Below are positions 14,601 through 28,400 of a stretch of 64,000 nucleotides of DNA, piece by piece. A program made the position numbers and the translations under genes. The stretch lies in contig CM033121.1 in the NCBI GenBank assembly GCA_019321725.1, positions 3,720,001 to 3,784,000 of the forward strand, in the 5' to 3' direction. Origin of the DNA: Paulownia fortunei. Its lineage: Eukaryota; Streptophyta; Magnoliopsida; Lamiales; Paulowniaceae. Under the pieces are notes generated by a model. It did no database searches. It was given only the letters and a program-made list of their open reading frames with translations, and was not told the origin of the DNA. The first letter of the stretch is position 1. Each line of letters begins with the position of its first letter.

Positions 14601-17600
14601 CTCTCTCAATGATATTAACTTATCCTGGATAATTGCAAAAAAAAAAACTAAAAAGAAATTGAGCACAAGCCTTTACAGATGAAAGCATGTTAACAACATA
14701 TCAACGACCAAAGTTTCATAATTCCCAAGATGCAACAACTTAATAAAAGGATTTTACGCAGACAAAACCTGAGTGCTAAATTAGGTAAACTGTAGTCGTT
14801 CCCAGATTCAATGCAAGCAATTGGTAGAAATAATGGCGGTCCACCCTTTGATGCCTCTTCAAAAACTATTGTTATGGCATCTATAAACACCACAATATCT
14901 GGCGCATGTGCAGGGGAAACATTCTGCAAAGATAAGTTTGATATCATTTCCATGTATAAAGCCTAAACACAAGCATCACATATTTCATAGTTATGCCATC
15001 TCCCGTTTTTCTATTGAAAAGATTACGCTTCATAACATCTAACTAACTGAGAAGGGAAGGAGAGGAGGGTGGAGGGGAGTAAAAGAAACCATACCTTTAC
15101 ATGGACGCAAAGAAGATCATCAGTGTTGCAATCAACAGAAAAAGAATGAATTTCTACAGGTTGAATTAATTCTATTTTTCTCCTCCACCTTCTTCCAGGT
15201 GTAAAAATTCCTTCCAAACCACACCGAACAGAAAATCTCTCTTGTTGCAATGGCACACCACGGAAAGATAACAGTCCTTCTTTTTCACTTTTTCCACTTT
15301 CCACAAACTTCTTGAATGAAAATTCATTCCAATCTTCTGGGTCAAAGATTGGTTTAGCATTGGGAGTTGTGACAGCTGGGGGTGGTGTCATATTTGGTGG
15401 AAGTGAGGACATTGAATAACTTCTAAAATTACCAAAAGAGAAGAGCTGAGAACTTGAAGACCCAGATACAGTGGGTTTCGTGGATGTGGTCCGAATACTT
15501 GAACTGGAACTCAATGTAGGAGGAGATAAAGGACGAGCTGGAGGAGGAATAGAATTATCCAAAGGAAGCAACCATTTTAACAATTCGCCATAAGGATCTG
15601 GATTCAAAGAAGTAGGAATATCCTTGTTCTCAAGGGTCAGCTTTCTCTCTTGATACTTCTCGAATTGAATAATCTCCAGGATGGGATCCCTGACAAACTG
15701 AACACCAACATTTACCTGTAAAAGCACCTGCATCCTTCCAAACAAGAATATGAAATTCAAATCAGTAGTAATGCATACAACTCAAGGCTGCCAAAGAGAA
15801 AGAAATCAGGAAGAAACAAAGTATTTCGTGTAAGACACAGGACAAACAACAAAACATCAATAGAACAGGTATAGGAATGGAAAATGCTACACTATGCACC
15901 TAATTTGAGGAAATTAAGTTTTTCCTATTCTTCTTTTGAAATATGACAATTTCAAAAATGAAACCAATCTGCCACACCACAAGCATTGATGTAAAGTAAA
16001 GTGGGCTTAAAGGCAAATATACAGATGTCAAACATAAATTTACTTGCAGAGACACCACAGCCTGCTATCTGTACATGTGAACATGTCAGACAAAATTATG
16101 TTGGCTGCTAGTGCAGCTTATCCTAAACCACAGAAGTGGCCTTTTAAATAACCAACACAAAACTAATTTCACATCAGCTAAGATGCTTTACATTTGTCTA
16201 TAGCTCAATGAGGTAGCATAACTATGTATGGACCTTCCATTTCAAATAAACAATTACAACACCATAGTTGCACAACTAACATAACTGGCAGAGCAAGCTT
16301 CTGTGTAAGGCATCAAGCAGTAACCCACTCGATTGTAATTGCGGGAACTAGGATGTAACCATTATAAAAGATGTCCCAGCTCACACTTGAACTGTATTTG
16401 CAAGTACTCCAACCATCACATAAGATTTTCCAAAGGCAGGATATTTTGCAACATAGGCAGAAACTTGATATATACCCCAGCTTTTAGATTCCAGATCAGT
16501 AAGTTAAAGAATAATATAGATTGTAACCTAAATCAGAATCCCATAAGACTAAGATACTTTATCAATAAGATAACTCGATGCTAGCAAGTTGTTCTTCTAG
16601 TGTTAACAGTAAACGAATAAATAAATAGAGACCTATAAACTTTTCTCAAGTTTCTGTGAAACACACCACTATGTCTCCATTTGAAAGCGAGCAGCACTTG
16701 ACAGCACCTCTTGCCAGTCCCCCAGATGTGCGGGCATCAAAGTTTCCTCTGTCAATAGCAGCACTTGTAGGATTCTTCTTTTTCGTGGTCGTTGCAGTTT
16801 CTGAAGAATCTCCTGTCAATTGTTCTTCAAATGTGGCGGAAGTTTCGAGACGGGCTTCTTGAGCTCTTCTTTTAGACCAAAGTGCTTCATTTGACTCAGC
16901 AATTCGTGCAAAAAAGTGCGAATTTTTAAATCTTTGCAACAATTGTTCGGTCTGTCTTTTGTGATCTTCCATCCTAAGGAGAGATTCACCAGTTGAAACA
17001 TCCTTATGTGAATCAATCTTCCCTTTCATCACAATTTCACCATGTTGATTATCTTGATCGCCAGAACTTGCACTCACTGTCTGAGAAACTGGATTTGTTT
17101 CTCCTCCAAGGTTTCCATTTTGTTTCTTGGAGCTTTCTCCAATCCCATTTTTATTCATGACAGCAGCAACTTTAAATGGTGTAATTATTTCTATATCCTG
17201 CTTATAGGCAGACAAGCATGCAAGAATTCGGATTTGTTCACCTAAGATAAGGACATATGCAACTGTGTAAGAAAGAAAAATTCATGGACTAGAAACATAC
17301 AAGTGGAAAGTAAACATAGAGTGCATTAGGGGAAAAAGGCCACAGACACAGATACCAGGAAAAACAAAGCTGCGATCCAGGGAGCGAAATGAAAGTATAT
17401 CTGGTGCCTCTGTCCAATTGTCAGGAACTTCTTCTGAAAAAACAAATTATGAGTTAAAATAGTGCATGTAAAGTTTCAAACATTTCACTAAATCAGCTCC
17501 AGTAAAGCTCTACATCAACTCCATCAGCAAATTCCAACCCAACATCACACTATACATCTGCCAGGGGGAAGGCTTCCAGGTTTTCAGTCACTGCCACCAC

Positions 17601-19342
17601 CATGACACAGTATTCACCATGCCCTGCTGGTCACCTCAGCATCACCAAACCAGATCCACTATCATCTCTAGCCTACAACCACCTTTCTTTCCTGTCAGCC
17701 ACCATAACGGACCACCTCCATCTACATCGCAGCTTAGATGTTTGCCCCTGCTATCAGTACCCCAGTCCCACTGATTGCAGCCTTATCTAATCTAAGAAGC
17801 TTTTAATTATTTAGGTGCAAAATAAGACAAAAGGTATATATTTTGGGAAAGAAACCTGATCAAATTAAAGGTAAAATATAGATGTGTACAGTGAGCTCAA
17901 GCTCAAGCTAGACCTACAGCTTTATTGTTCACGAACCAAGCTCGAGCTCGATGCTTTTGTCTTGTTTTTGAGCTTGAGCCTAAGATTATAAGCCTAACAA
18001 CCTGGAGCTCAATTTTTAAGAGGGGCTCGAGCACAACTCGTATGCTCCTAAGTGTGAGCACATCATGTGTGGAGACCATTCAGCATGATTATGAGTATGC
18101 TTCATCTATGGTAACAACAATTTTTCTTTCTTCCAATACTCCTTTTAATAGTAACTGTAACTTCATAATCCCTATTTCTTTTACCCACTAAGTAAAAATT
18201 TGACCTCAGATGGAAGGTCATTACCAATGCCAAAGACTCCCAGTAGAGATATATTGATTAAGAATGTAATAAAAAGAAAAAAAAGGGCATAACAATTAGT
18301 TTATTTAGGAGGAGAGGACCATCAGACTGAATCATTCAACATTTCAACTTCCCAGCTGAATTTTTTCGATTAGTAATGATACATTGACGAAGACAGGTCC
18401 AAAGTCAATGTTGGTACGGAATACAGCCAGGTAAAAAGTCAAGAAGATAGCTTGATAGTCCACTAAACCATGTAGCTCCTCACGGAAGAAAAACAACAAT
18501 GTAACTATTAACTATCTAGTTTCCAAGACAAAGATCAAAGGACAGGCTTTCAGGCACTATGATTGGGCTTCAGGTCCCGATTATAAAATATTAAAAATGG
18601 CTTTCAATCAGCCACGCATATGATTAAAAAAATTATTCAATTAGAAAATTTGTCCTCTTAATTAACATGTATAAAACACAGAGACAAATGTCTTGACTCA
18701 ATCTAGGTTCGAACTCTTCGTATAGAACAAGAAATATTTCTGAAGAAAGGTACAATTTGCTAGTAAAACTATAGTTACTTTCCTTCTCTGCATCTAGTGG
18801 TAGACACTAGATTAGTTATTAATTAACACCAGAAAACTGAAAGCCTGCTATTATACAGAGAACAAAGTGACTGGTATTATGGAATTGCAAGTGGATAACT
18901 CCTTCAATCTTTCAACCTTTATTTATTGGTTGCTATATAAGTAATCTCAACAATGTCATCAATGCTATGGAGCCAGGCAATCACTATTCAAGTTGTCATG
19001 TTAGAACAATTCCACAAAAAAATAAATAATGTGAACAATTAAGAGCAAGAATGAGTTCATACTATATGGAATAATTATCAACCCATCATCTTCTGTAACA
19101 TCTATATGGCTATCAACTTGAACGTTATTCTTTTCACTTGTAACTGCCGTCCTGCCATTCTCATCCCCCAATTCATCACTCTCTGAATTGCAGGTTTCAG
19201 AAGGCGTGCTTTCTGGAAATGGATCTTCAGCAATTAGACCCTCTAAAGTAGCAGCAGCTTTTGACACATAATTTGCCTCTACTTGAGTCTCTTTAACAGA
19301 CTGTAGCTCCTGATTATTAGACCGCAGCATCAAAAAATTCAT
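11609..19342 (-). CDS. TRIPP: TRIPP-like protein (plant TRAPPII-associated, At3g17900 type)
   Basis: Ten coding exons join in phase: 19342-19063, 17433-17356, 17241-16667, 15727-15095, 14923-14769, 13679-13468, 13377-13250, 13174-12831, 12752-12649 and 11679-11609. Together they are 2,580 nt, giving 859 residues and a stop. The protein begins MNFLMLRSN, has an early LEGLIAEDPFP segment, a stretch around PDNWTEAPD that leads to SFVFPGEQ, and a Ser/Pro-rich linker near 378-430. It then has a conserved GLEGIF.PGRRWRRK block, a beta-rich second half, and the tail KEKGLTYIPEQSLKI. No transmembrane segment or signal peptide is evident. From memory this is the family of Arabidopsis At3g17900, described as TRIPP, a plant-specific partner of the TRAPPII complex in post-Golgi traffic and cytokinesis. 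The family match is from remembered sequence and the functional name is less certain than the gene model. Confidence 0.83.
17885..18045. repeat. Degenerate AGCTCGAGCT-rich dispersed repeat in intron 1
   Basis: Within the first coding intron of the TRIPP-like gene (17434-19062) is a patch built of GAGCTCAAGCTCAAGCT, AAGCTCGAGCTCGA and GAGCTTGAGCC words. Such AGCTCGAGCTTG-rich sequence is common in decayed plant retroelements. A weaker relative of the pattern occurs near 21460-21545 (CTCACAAGCTCGACTTG, then AAGCTAAGCTTGGGCC). No ends could be defined. Confidence 0.5.
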
Positions 19343-20110
19343 TTTCCACAAAATTCTTTCTGCAACATCAGAAAAGATCAAAACTTATAGTTTCAACTGT
19401 TTCACGTCAGGAAAAAAAAAAAAAAGTAAAAATCATTTCTCCATCAAGAATCGAGATTATCAACACATTTTAACTTCAAATGTTTCCAGATACAAATACT
19501 CTCTAAACAATATTATACTCCATTATCTAACCAAAATAGTCCCTCAATCCAAAAGTCCAACTTGCAATGTCACATTTTCGTAGATCAAAAACCTAAACTT
19601 TTCCGACAATATCATTACAAAATGCATTTCCATAACCTAAATTCACACAAACTCAAATATCATAAACCCGTGCCTCAAAATCAGAACACAGAACAACAAA
19701 CTTCAACAGATAGAAAACCATCTATTCTGCCAAACAGACCCGGGTCTTCACTCTTCAACCATTCAGTTTCATCAATCAATTACATATTTCTCAATTCTAG
19801 CTAAGTAACGGACAATTATACACTCCTGAATTGGATGCAGATGCCCATTCGAACTGAATAATGAAAGTAATCCGAAAATTCACCTGATCGGAGATTGGCG
19901 GTTCGTCGGAGCAGCGGCGAACCGGTCGATGATGAATCGGGTTTAAGGATGTCCTCAGTGAGTTGGAAATGTGAGATTGAGGGTTGGATCTGTGGTGAAC
20001 CGGCGGAGCAGCTGAAGTACAGCAAGCCTGCCACAGTAGATGCACACTCTTCTTCTTCTTCCGTTCTTCGTATTATTGTGGTACTTGCTTTAGTATTAAG
20101 ATCCTCTAAG
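19343..20110 (-). promoter_or_regulatory. Split 5' leader and promoter-proximal region of the TRIPP-like gene
   Basis: Read on the minus strand, a more GC-rich stretch starting near 20100 with a GAAGAAGAAGAAGAG tract ends at a clean CAG|GTG donor after 19885 (GT at 19883-19882). A TTGCAG acceptor sits at 19366-19360, so 19359-19343 would be the short second leader piece directly before ATG 19342. This gives an untranslated first exon and a leader intron of about 520 bp. The acceptor is adjacent to the start codon and the donor is canonical, but transcript support is needed. The first exon contains no long AUG-initiated frame. Confidence 0.6.
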
Positions 20111-23100
20111 AGCTTCGGTTTTAAGGGGTAAAAAAATAAAATAAAAGTTGTTATAATAATTGAGTTTTATTTAAAGAAATAAAAATAAATAAACTGCGAG
20201 GATTAAGGCTCCCAAATCATGATTTTTCTTCTTCTTTTTTTCAAAAATATTTTTTAACTATTTTTTAATACAATTAACCATTGTGGTAGTTGTAGGTGGT
20301 GGTGGTAAAATTTTAATAAGAACAGTAAATTTTTTGGTCGAGCGCAAAAATATAATATTTTAAATTGAGGAAAAATAATTCTTTTTGCAAGGGAGCTTTT
20401 ATTTCACTTAAGATTAAAAATAAATTCCACGATCGGTTGTAATTTGAATTTGATGAATGATTTTTGTTTTTTGAATGGATATTTTCATTTTTGCTTTTAA
20501 TATTGAATTCAATAATTGCAAGATATGGCATAAAAACCTTTGATTTTTTTATTTTTTATTTTTTCCCATAAAAAAAGTTTGGCGTTTAGGTTTCTTTTTC
20601 AAGAAGGCAATGACATTATTGGATGTCAAAGCCCAAAGTTGTTTTAAGTGAAAATATTGGATTGGCAATATTTGAATATTAAGAATTTAATTATCCATTT
20701 TTAATTAATTATATATATAGGAAAATAATTTCACAACTATCATGTTACTTGTGGATTGATAAAATATATTGATTAAATCTTACAAAATGTTTGAGATTTT
20801 ATTTTGTAAAGTACTGGGTAATTTTTTTAGAAAAATAACTTAAAAGCTCTCAAAATTAAATGATAGGATGTTATAAGTTTCTTTTAAACAACATAAAAGA
20901 GATTATCAATTATTTTTAAGATTTTAACAAACTCTCTTAATTTTAATTATAAATCTTATTTTATTAAAAAAATTAAAATTTTATTTTTAAAATAAAATTT
21001 ATAATTTTATAAACTTAAAAAATACTTTATAAGATTCTTTTAAATAAATTTAGTCAAGCGCACTTAAAGTTTTATCAGTTGAAGCTAACTTTTATTATAC
21101 GATGATAACAAATTTTTTGGCAAGAAATTCATTTTGGAATTAATTTCTATGATTTTGTTTGCAAATTTGGAAAACATTTAGCTTATGGATTTAGGTAATG
21201 ATCTTATTTAAAAAATAAATGTATTATCTTTCAATTAAGTAACAAATCAAGTATTTTGGTATTTTTTTTTCCTTTTAAAAAAGAGTTCTTGTGGCTTGGC
21301 TGCGAATGTTAGCCAAGGCTTTAAATAATAGCTAATGGGCCGCCATAACATAAGGCCCAAAATAAAAATGTTTGGTCCGCATGTATAGGCACCTGGGCTT
21401 AGATCCGTGAATAAGAAGTTAAAATCAAATTAGGACTATTAATGAATTAAAGTTGGCGCAAAAGCTCACAAGCTCGACTTGATAATTTATAAATTAAATT
21501 TTTATATAATTTTAAATTAAGCTAAGCTTGGGCCAAAGGTTAGGCTTTAAAATTTAATTCAAACCTAGCGTGAGAAGTTTAATAGGGGGACTTTTTCTGG
21601 TACTAGATAAATCGATTACATAATTATAATATTAAGTATAAAATATATAAAATATTAGTAAGTAAAATCATACAAAGTTTACCCATAAACCCAATAATTT
21701 CAAAATTTAAAGAACAATAACTAGTGAGTATATTTTGTTTTGGGTCACAAATTCGCAATGCATTAAGTTTTATTTTGTTTATTATAAGATTATTTTTTTT
21801 TTTACTTTGATGTATTTAAATTTAATAATTAGTAATTTAAGTACACATAGAAATTAATTTTGATTATTTTGAAGTCTTTAAAAATCCAACTCGATTTAAA
21901 GTTTATTTTTATTTTCAAATCAAATCCAAATTTTGAGGGAAAAAAAAACTGGAAGAAATTCAAATTTTGGAGTTGAAAAAAGAAAAACAACACAAAAAGA
22001 AGAGGGTTGGCGACCCTATTGACCACAAAAACGAACCATCCACAACGTCAAAAACTGACAACTGACAAGGTTCCCTGGACTCTGGACCACAGATTAATAA
22101 TCTCTTTTACACGTCTAAAATGTGGAGTTGACGCATATCTATAAATTATCACATGTTCCAAAATAATGGGTCTATTAGACAAAAAAAATAAAAATAAAAA
22201 TTTTAAAAAGTGTAATTTTAGAGCATAAGAATTAGTGGAATCGTGTAAAAAAAATAAAAATTTGTCTATGTATGATCTACAAGAAATGATAAATGCCCAC
22301 TTTTTAAGAAAAATCGCTCCATATATGTAATTTTAATGTTGTTATTAAATAATTAAAAACAACAATTTAAGAAATAAAGTTTTATTATGGAATGCCCATA
22401 AAAATAAATAAGAACAATAAATTTAGGACACAAAGAGCATTAATTAAATTTTGGATTGTAAGGATATGACGGTTGAACATACTTTTTTACTCCATATGCA
22501 GAAATGTGATTTTCATGTTTGAATTGACTTAAAACTATAAATGATAATTACCAAAAAAATAAAAAATTGATATATTTAGATTTTATTTTTTAAAATAATT
22601 ATTAAATTTAGTGGTACCATATTATTAATTTAAGTGAGAGAATTTTGAAATAAAATATATAAAAATTTAGACATTATTTGTACATGTCTGAAAAAAAAAA
22701 AATACGAACATTCAATTAGTGAGAGAACTAGTTGTTGACACCAGGCAAGGCACGTGACACTATTGTTGTGTAATTATTGAATCATGAAATAAATAAACAC
22801 AACGAAAATCGGAAAGATAAGGAGTAGTATATCAATATTCTCAACAAATTCTAAATTTCATGTGAACTAAGATTGTTTTTGGATTAAAAATTAAAAACTA
22901 AAAATCTATAATAACAAATGACTCATTTGTTTGGATATTTTTTAATTATTATAAATTTTAAATTCTTTATAACAATCATTTTAAATTATTTTTTTAATTA
23001 AATCCACTCAAAATTAGAGTCAATTGAATTTAAATTAAGTTATAACTAACTTATTTCAACAAATCGTGAATTCTTTTGGATAAAGACGGATAACCATATA

Positions 23101-25010
23101 TATATATATATATTCTAATTTAAAAAACAAGAATCCATATATAATTGTGGCAAAAGGGGTTCAATAAAAATATCTAATGTGACGTGGTGCTTACTTAGAT
23201 AAACTCAGTATTTATGTTTAATTACATACAGATTATTACAGATGTGTATATTTTAATTATTAAATTTTGTCAAATCAACTTGCACCACAATCTACTTTCC
23301 AAACACCGCAATGCATTTATTTAGTACTAAATAAAAAAAGTCTAAAAATAGAAATCGTAGGCCAATGGGGCGAACCACAAAATGAAGAGTGTGGACTACA
23401 TAAGAATAGAATACGTGGATGGATAAGTCTTAGCCTCCATTTTCATTTTCTGTTTGTTTGTACTTAGGTTTGTTGTGCTGCTTTCCTATTAAGCAAGGTT
23501 AAGGTTATTATAATAGTAATAAAGGGCATAAAATGTCAAAGTGCGTTTACAAAGTTGGTATAATGACAATCACGATTAGGTCATTTGTTAGTCATATACT
23601 ATGGGCTAATATTACCGCTAGGAAAATATTATTGTACAAAATTTTGGACATTTTAATCATTTTATTGAACTAAAAAAATTGAAATTTCGATATTCTACTG
23701 CTAATAAATTTCAAGATTTAAATTTCTTCAAAAATGTTGAAACATCGTTTGTGTTTCGGCTTGAGTGGGAATCGATAGTAATTATGTTGATTGCTCATTT
23801 GGGTAAATAAAATAGGAAAATTAAACTATCACGTAAGGTTGCTGTTACTACTCTTCCCTTTTCTATTCAATTCATAAAAAGAGTAAGTATTATTAGTAAT
23901 TAATTAGTATTTAATATCTTAATTCCTTAAAAAATATTGTAATAAATAATTAATATTTATCCTTAATTAAAGGTATGGCGTATAAAGAATCGTACAAATG
24001 TAGAAATTTTTTTAATGTTTTGTCTAGCTTATAATTAGAGCAAGGCACAAATTGGAACAACCTATTGTCCCCAACAAAACCAAATAAACCTTCACCAGAA
24101 GACTCCCACCCCATATGGTGAATTTCCCAAATGAAATTGAAATACTTTTTTGTTGATAGCTTTTTATTTTTTTATTTTTATTTATTATTATTATTATTAT
24201 TTTTTACTTGTATGGCAGCTGATTATGTATTTATTTTAGACTATGTATTTTCTTGTATATCAATGACTCCCTATAATTCGTCATATATAATAGAATCGGG
24301 ACGGGACCATTATCTATTTATCTTGGCCGTTCTTTCATTTTTTATTGCAGTAGAGCTACGCTAAATAGGAACTTGTGATGTTCAAATTTTATAATTATTC
24401 ATTTATAAAAAATATTTCATCGTGATATGCTTAATAAATTCGAATATTCATTTTCAACATATCTAAAAAAAATCTCATGATCCTATCCCATCCTCTCCAT
24501 TTATTATCAAGAATAATCTAATTAGATTTCATCATTTTAAAAGTAGTTACTAAATAAATAATTACTCAATCTATAGATATAATAGTCCAATCGAAATAGG
24601 ACATTGGCAAGAGGAATTAAATCTAAAAATATCCGTTTGTGTCAACTATAATAATCTTTGATCCATCTCAATTTATTGTACGTAGACAATCAAATACTAC
24701 TACTACTAATAATAATAATAATACAGATAATAACAGATAAATGCTAAACATTTCCATCTAAAAAACAATGATATTATTTCAATGCTAAAAACAAAAAGTC
24801 AAAAACAAAGAACAAAAAACATTTATCTTGATTTTCAGTTTTAGTTTCTACATAAAGTCTTGTAGTGATTAAATTATTGAGAGCTAAAAATCTTGCCCAT
24901 TTTGTGATTCTCCATAGTTGCAAACTCAGTTCTCCAACTCTCTGCTTCTCTCTCCGTCTGTCTCTTTATACAGATTGAGAATTCAAGATTTCTTATTTCC
25001 CCATTAATTC
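20111..25010. other. AT-rich intergenic region
   Basis: No coding exon was recognised on either strand. The region separates the divergently transcribed TRIPP-like (minus) and PAS/LOV (plus) genes. It includes homopolymer and AT runs (23096-23112), a TTA run at about 24180-24201, and an AGCTCGACTTG-type retroelement-like patch near 21460-21560. The final 150 bases before 25010 hold pyrimidine-rich TCTCTCTCCGTCTGTCTC and TTTATA sequence, consistent with the promoter and early leader of the PAS/LOV gene. Confidence 0.55.
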
Positions 25011-25492
25011 ATGCACCAAAAGCGATTGATGGGTATCTCTCAACCCTTTTTGTTCATTCAAATCAGTAGTATGCTTCAGATATTTTCTCTTATAACAATC
25101 AAATTGCGTACATATTCTTGTTTTTCTCCTCAATTTCGCAGTCTCTCGCAAGAACAGTAACTATACCAACTACTATTCCTTATATGGGAAAAGCACTCAA
25201 TCATTGCTTACCCGTATTTTACAGAGCACTGTCTCCTTTTATACTGTCTTTTTTCATACACAAGTTTCTGAATAATCTATGAACTTTCATTAATATTATC
25301 AGAACTTTTTCGTGGTTTCTATGTGTTCTGTTCATGGTTTTTACGTTTCTTGGTGCGCTTTGCAGTTTTATGGGTTGAAACTGAAAATCTTGAATTGATT
25401 GAGCTTTTGAGAAGCTGAAAGTGACACATGGGCTTGGGATTACTCTTTGCTCATAAAGATTCAATTTTTGAGGGAAAGTTGCTAAATTTGAT
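25011..25492 (+). promoter_or_regulatory. 5' leader of the PAS/LOV gene with upstream AUGs and a possible leader intron
   Basis: An ATG at 25011 opens a 49-codon frame ending TAA at 25160, ahead of the main start at 25493. A possible GT donor at 25033 (ATGG|GTATCT) and an acceptor ending at 25141 (TTTCGCAG) would remove 109 bases; the upstream frame would then stay open further but still end before 25493. So, if transcription starts left of 25011, ribosomes meet at least one upstream ORF. The transcription start is unknown, so this remains conditional. Confidence 0.4.
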
Positions 25493-28400
25493 ATGGAACC
25501 ACAGCTGGGATTTTTTGAACAATCGTTTGATTTCAGATACTCAGGGTGGGTGCGGGAAGCTCTAAATGAATTGCCTGATTGTTTTACTATAACTGATCCT
25601 TGTATTTCTGGGCACCCTATTGTCTTCGCTTCAAATGGGTTCTTGAAAATGGTTGGTTATTCTAAAGATGAGGTGATAGGAAAGAATGGAAGAATATTCC
25701 AGGGGCCTGAGACTGATAGAAGGTCAGTTATGGAAATTCGGGAGGCAATTCGGGAGGAGCGGGCTATACAGATCAATTTGTTGAATTATAGGAAAGATGG
25801 GACACCATTTTGGATGTTGTTTCAAATGTGTCCTGTTTTCAGTAAGGAGGATGGTACGGTGATTAATTTTGTAGGAGTTCAAGTGCCTATTTTGAGGAAG
25901 CCAAAGCAGTCTGGACTTGGGATTATGAAGAATGAGGTGAATTTACGTGAGGATGGAGCTGGAATTCGTGATACTGTTTTCAGGTGTTGTAGGAGGGAAG
26001 TTTGCTCGGATTCGATCTTGGAACTACGACGTGCGTCGGCTCTGGAGTCAGTATCAAGTCATGATGATAGAGGTCTGTTTTTACTTGCAAATTTTTATGC
26101 CTGTGACGATGATATGGTCTGAGTCTCAATTTTGTTAAGTTAGTAAAGCCCTGATAGCACATTTGTGTTGACTTTTTATGTTCCTGTAAACTACTTATTT
26201 CACCTGCTAAGTACTGCTTTGTTGCTCTAGTGTCTTAATTTAATTAGTATCTAATGATTGATGCTGAATTGATCGCTATATTGCCTAATTGTTATCTGCC
26301 ATTCAGATAAATGAGATGATTGTTATCGTTGCATAACATAACTACTCAAAGTAGTAGTATAATGGAAGGTTTGTTTTTCATTGAGATTATAGCTTTTGTC
26401 TTTATGCCTTTGGGGTTGCGATAGTTTCTTGATCCAACAAGTATTACAACGTCATCATTTTTCATGGATTCACTAGCTTGGTATTGTTCTCTCTGATCTA
26501 ACATTCATTTGCTTGTAGTGATCAAGCCGATTTACAACCTGTATGCCCTTTATAAGTAGTCATTCTGTAGAACATTTGCCCCACACCCCAACAAAAGAAA
26601 AAAAAAACACAGCTGCTGGCACTCTAAATTTATCAATTTAAAATATTGCAGAAGTTGAGATTAATGAGCCTTGTGAAGCAAGTGAGCTAGAGAAGACAAA
26701 AGCCAGTGCTGCAATTAGTAACATTTTGTCTGTGCTAACACACTACAGTGAGTTGACAGGCAGATTCGTATGCAGAAAAAGATGTTGCTTAACTGGGAAC
26801 GGACTGCTCGGTGCATCCTTAAATATATCTCTCGGTAGAATCAAACAAAGCTTTGTATTGTGAGTTTGATCATATTCAGATGTTTTTCAGTTAAATATTG
26901 TTTAGGTTAGTGACATCTACTGATATAACTGCCTCTTTTCTTGGCAACATGCTACGCCACAGAACTGATGCGCTCTTACCTGATATGCCTATAGTGTATG
27001 CCAGTGAGGCTTTCCTGAAACTGACAGGTACTTGAATGTACCAGATCTGCAAGTCTCTCAACTATTTTATCCGTTCAAATGAGAATTGTTCTAGCTTGGG
27101 AAGAGAGTTTTGCAACATCTAGCGTTTTAATGAAAGTCTGTATATTTATCTGCTCAAATATGATCTTTGTTATTCAAATGTGAAATTTTCCCTTCATTTT
27201 TGGATAGGCTATGCCAGGCATGAAGTACTGGGGCAAAATTGCCGATTTTTGAGTGGAATTGATACAGATCCCACAACACAATTTCAGGTGAGGTGGCGCT
27301 CTTTCATGATTCAGATTTTTATTTTAGTAATGTTTGTCTTACCCACAAACATTGGACTGTCTCTAAATTACTGGCTCCGCTCAAACTTGTCATTAATTGG
27401 TTAATGTTTCATAAAGTTTATCTACCCTCCCCCCACCCCACCCCCCACCCCAAAAAAAACAAAAAAGAAAAAAAGAAAACCCATAAAAATGAAAAGAAAG
27501 GAAAAGTAGAAAATGTAAATTCTGCTTTATCTTTGCAGATAAAGGAATGCATCCGAAGCCAGCAAGCTTGTACAGTACGTATCCTAAATTACAGGTTGAT
27601 GACTGACCGCTTCTTACAGTTCATTTCTTGTAAACTTCTTCTCTCTTTGACCTTACATCTTGGTTGCTGCTTCCAGAAAAGATAGGACTTCATTTTGGAA
27701 TTTTCTTCATATTTCCCCGGTGCGGAATGCTTCAGGAAAGGTAATTTTGTTTGCATGTGAAGCTTTTCCATAATAAGTACACGTGTCATTAGGATTTTTC
27801 AAATGCTCGCTGTCTTTTATTTAAAAGGATATACCTTTTTTATCAGCTGTTCTGTTTCTTGTGCACCAAAAAATCTCTGCTGCAAATCATTGTTAACGAA
27901 TGTAATTCACTTGATGTTTCTTTTGTTAAGATATGCATTCATGCACCACAAAAAGGTTTCCTATGAAACTTAGTGTTGAGCATTACTGCTGCACTTGTTG
28001 AAAATATTGCTTTGTCTCATTCATGTGCAATCCTTAAAAAGCATATTTTTAATTTTTCCTACAAAATCAAGTACCTGGACATGGTTATCTTTGTCATATA
28101 ATGCTAGAAATTGATTTGACCTATACATTATCCAATGCTTAGAATAACTGACTGGAAAATTGGGAGCTTAGACATAATTCACATGTAAGTTTTCTAATTG
28201 ATTTGTCCTACCAAGGATCAAGACAGTCCAGTTACTATGTATCTCCTGTAAAAGATTTTTTTTCTCTATGAATACAATCTTTTTAAATGGGTTCTATTTC
28301 CAGTCATTTAGTTGTACTCGCAAATTATCTCAACCTGTACATGAGGAAATGGAAGGCATATAAATTCATACTTGCTACACCCTTCCACGCCCAATCACTC

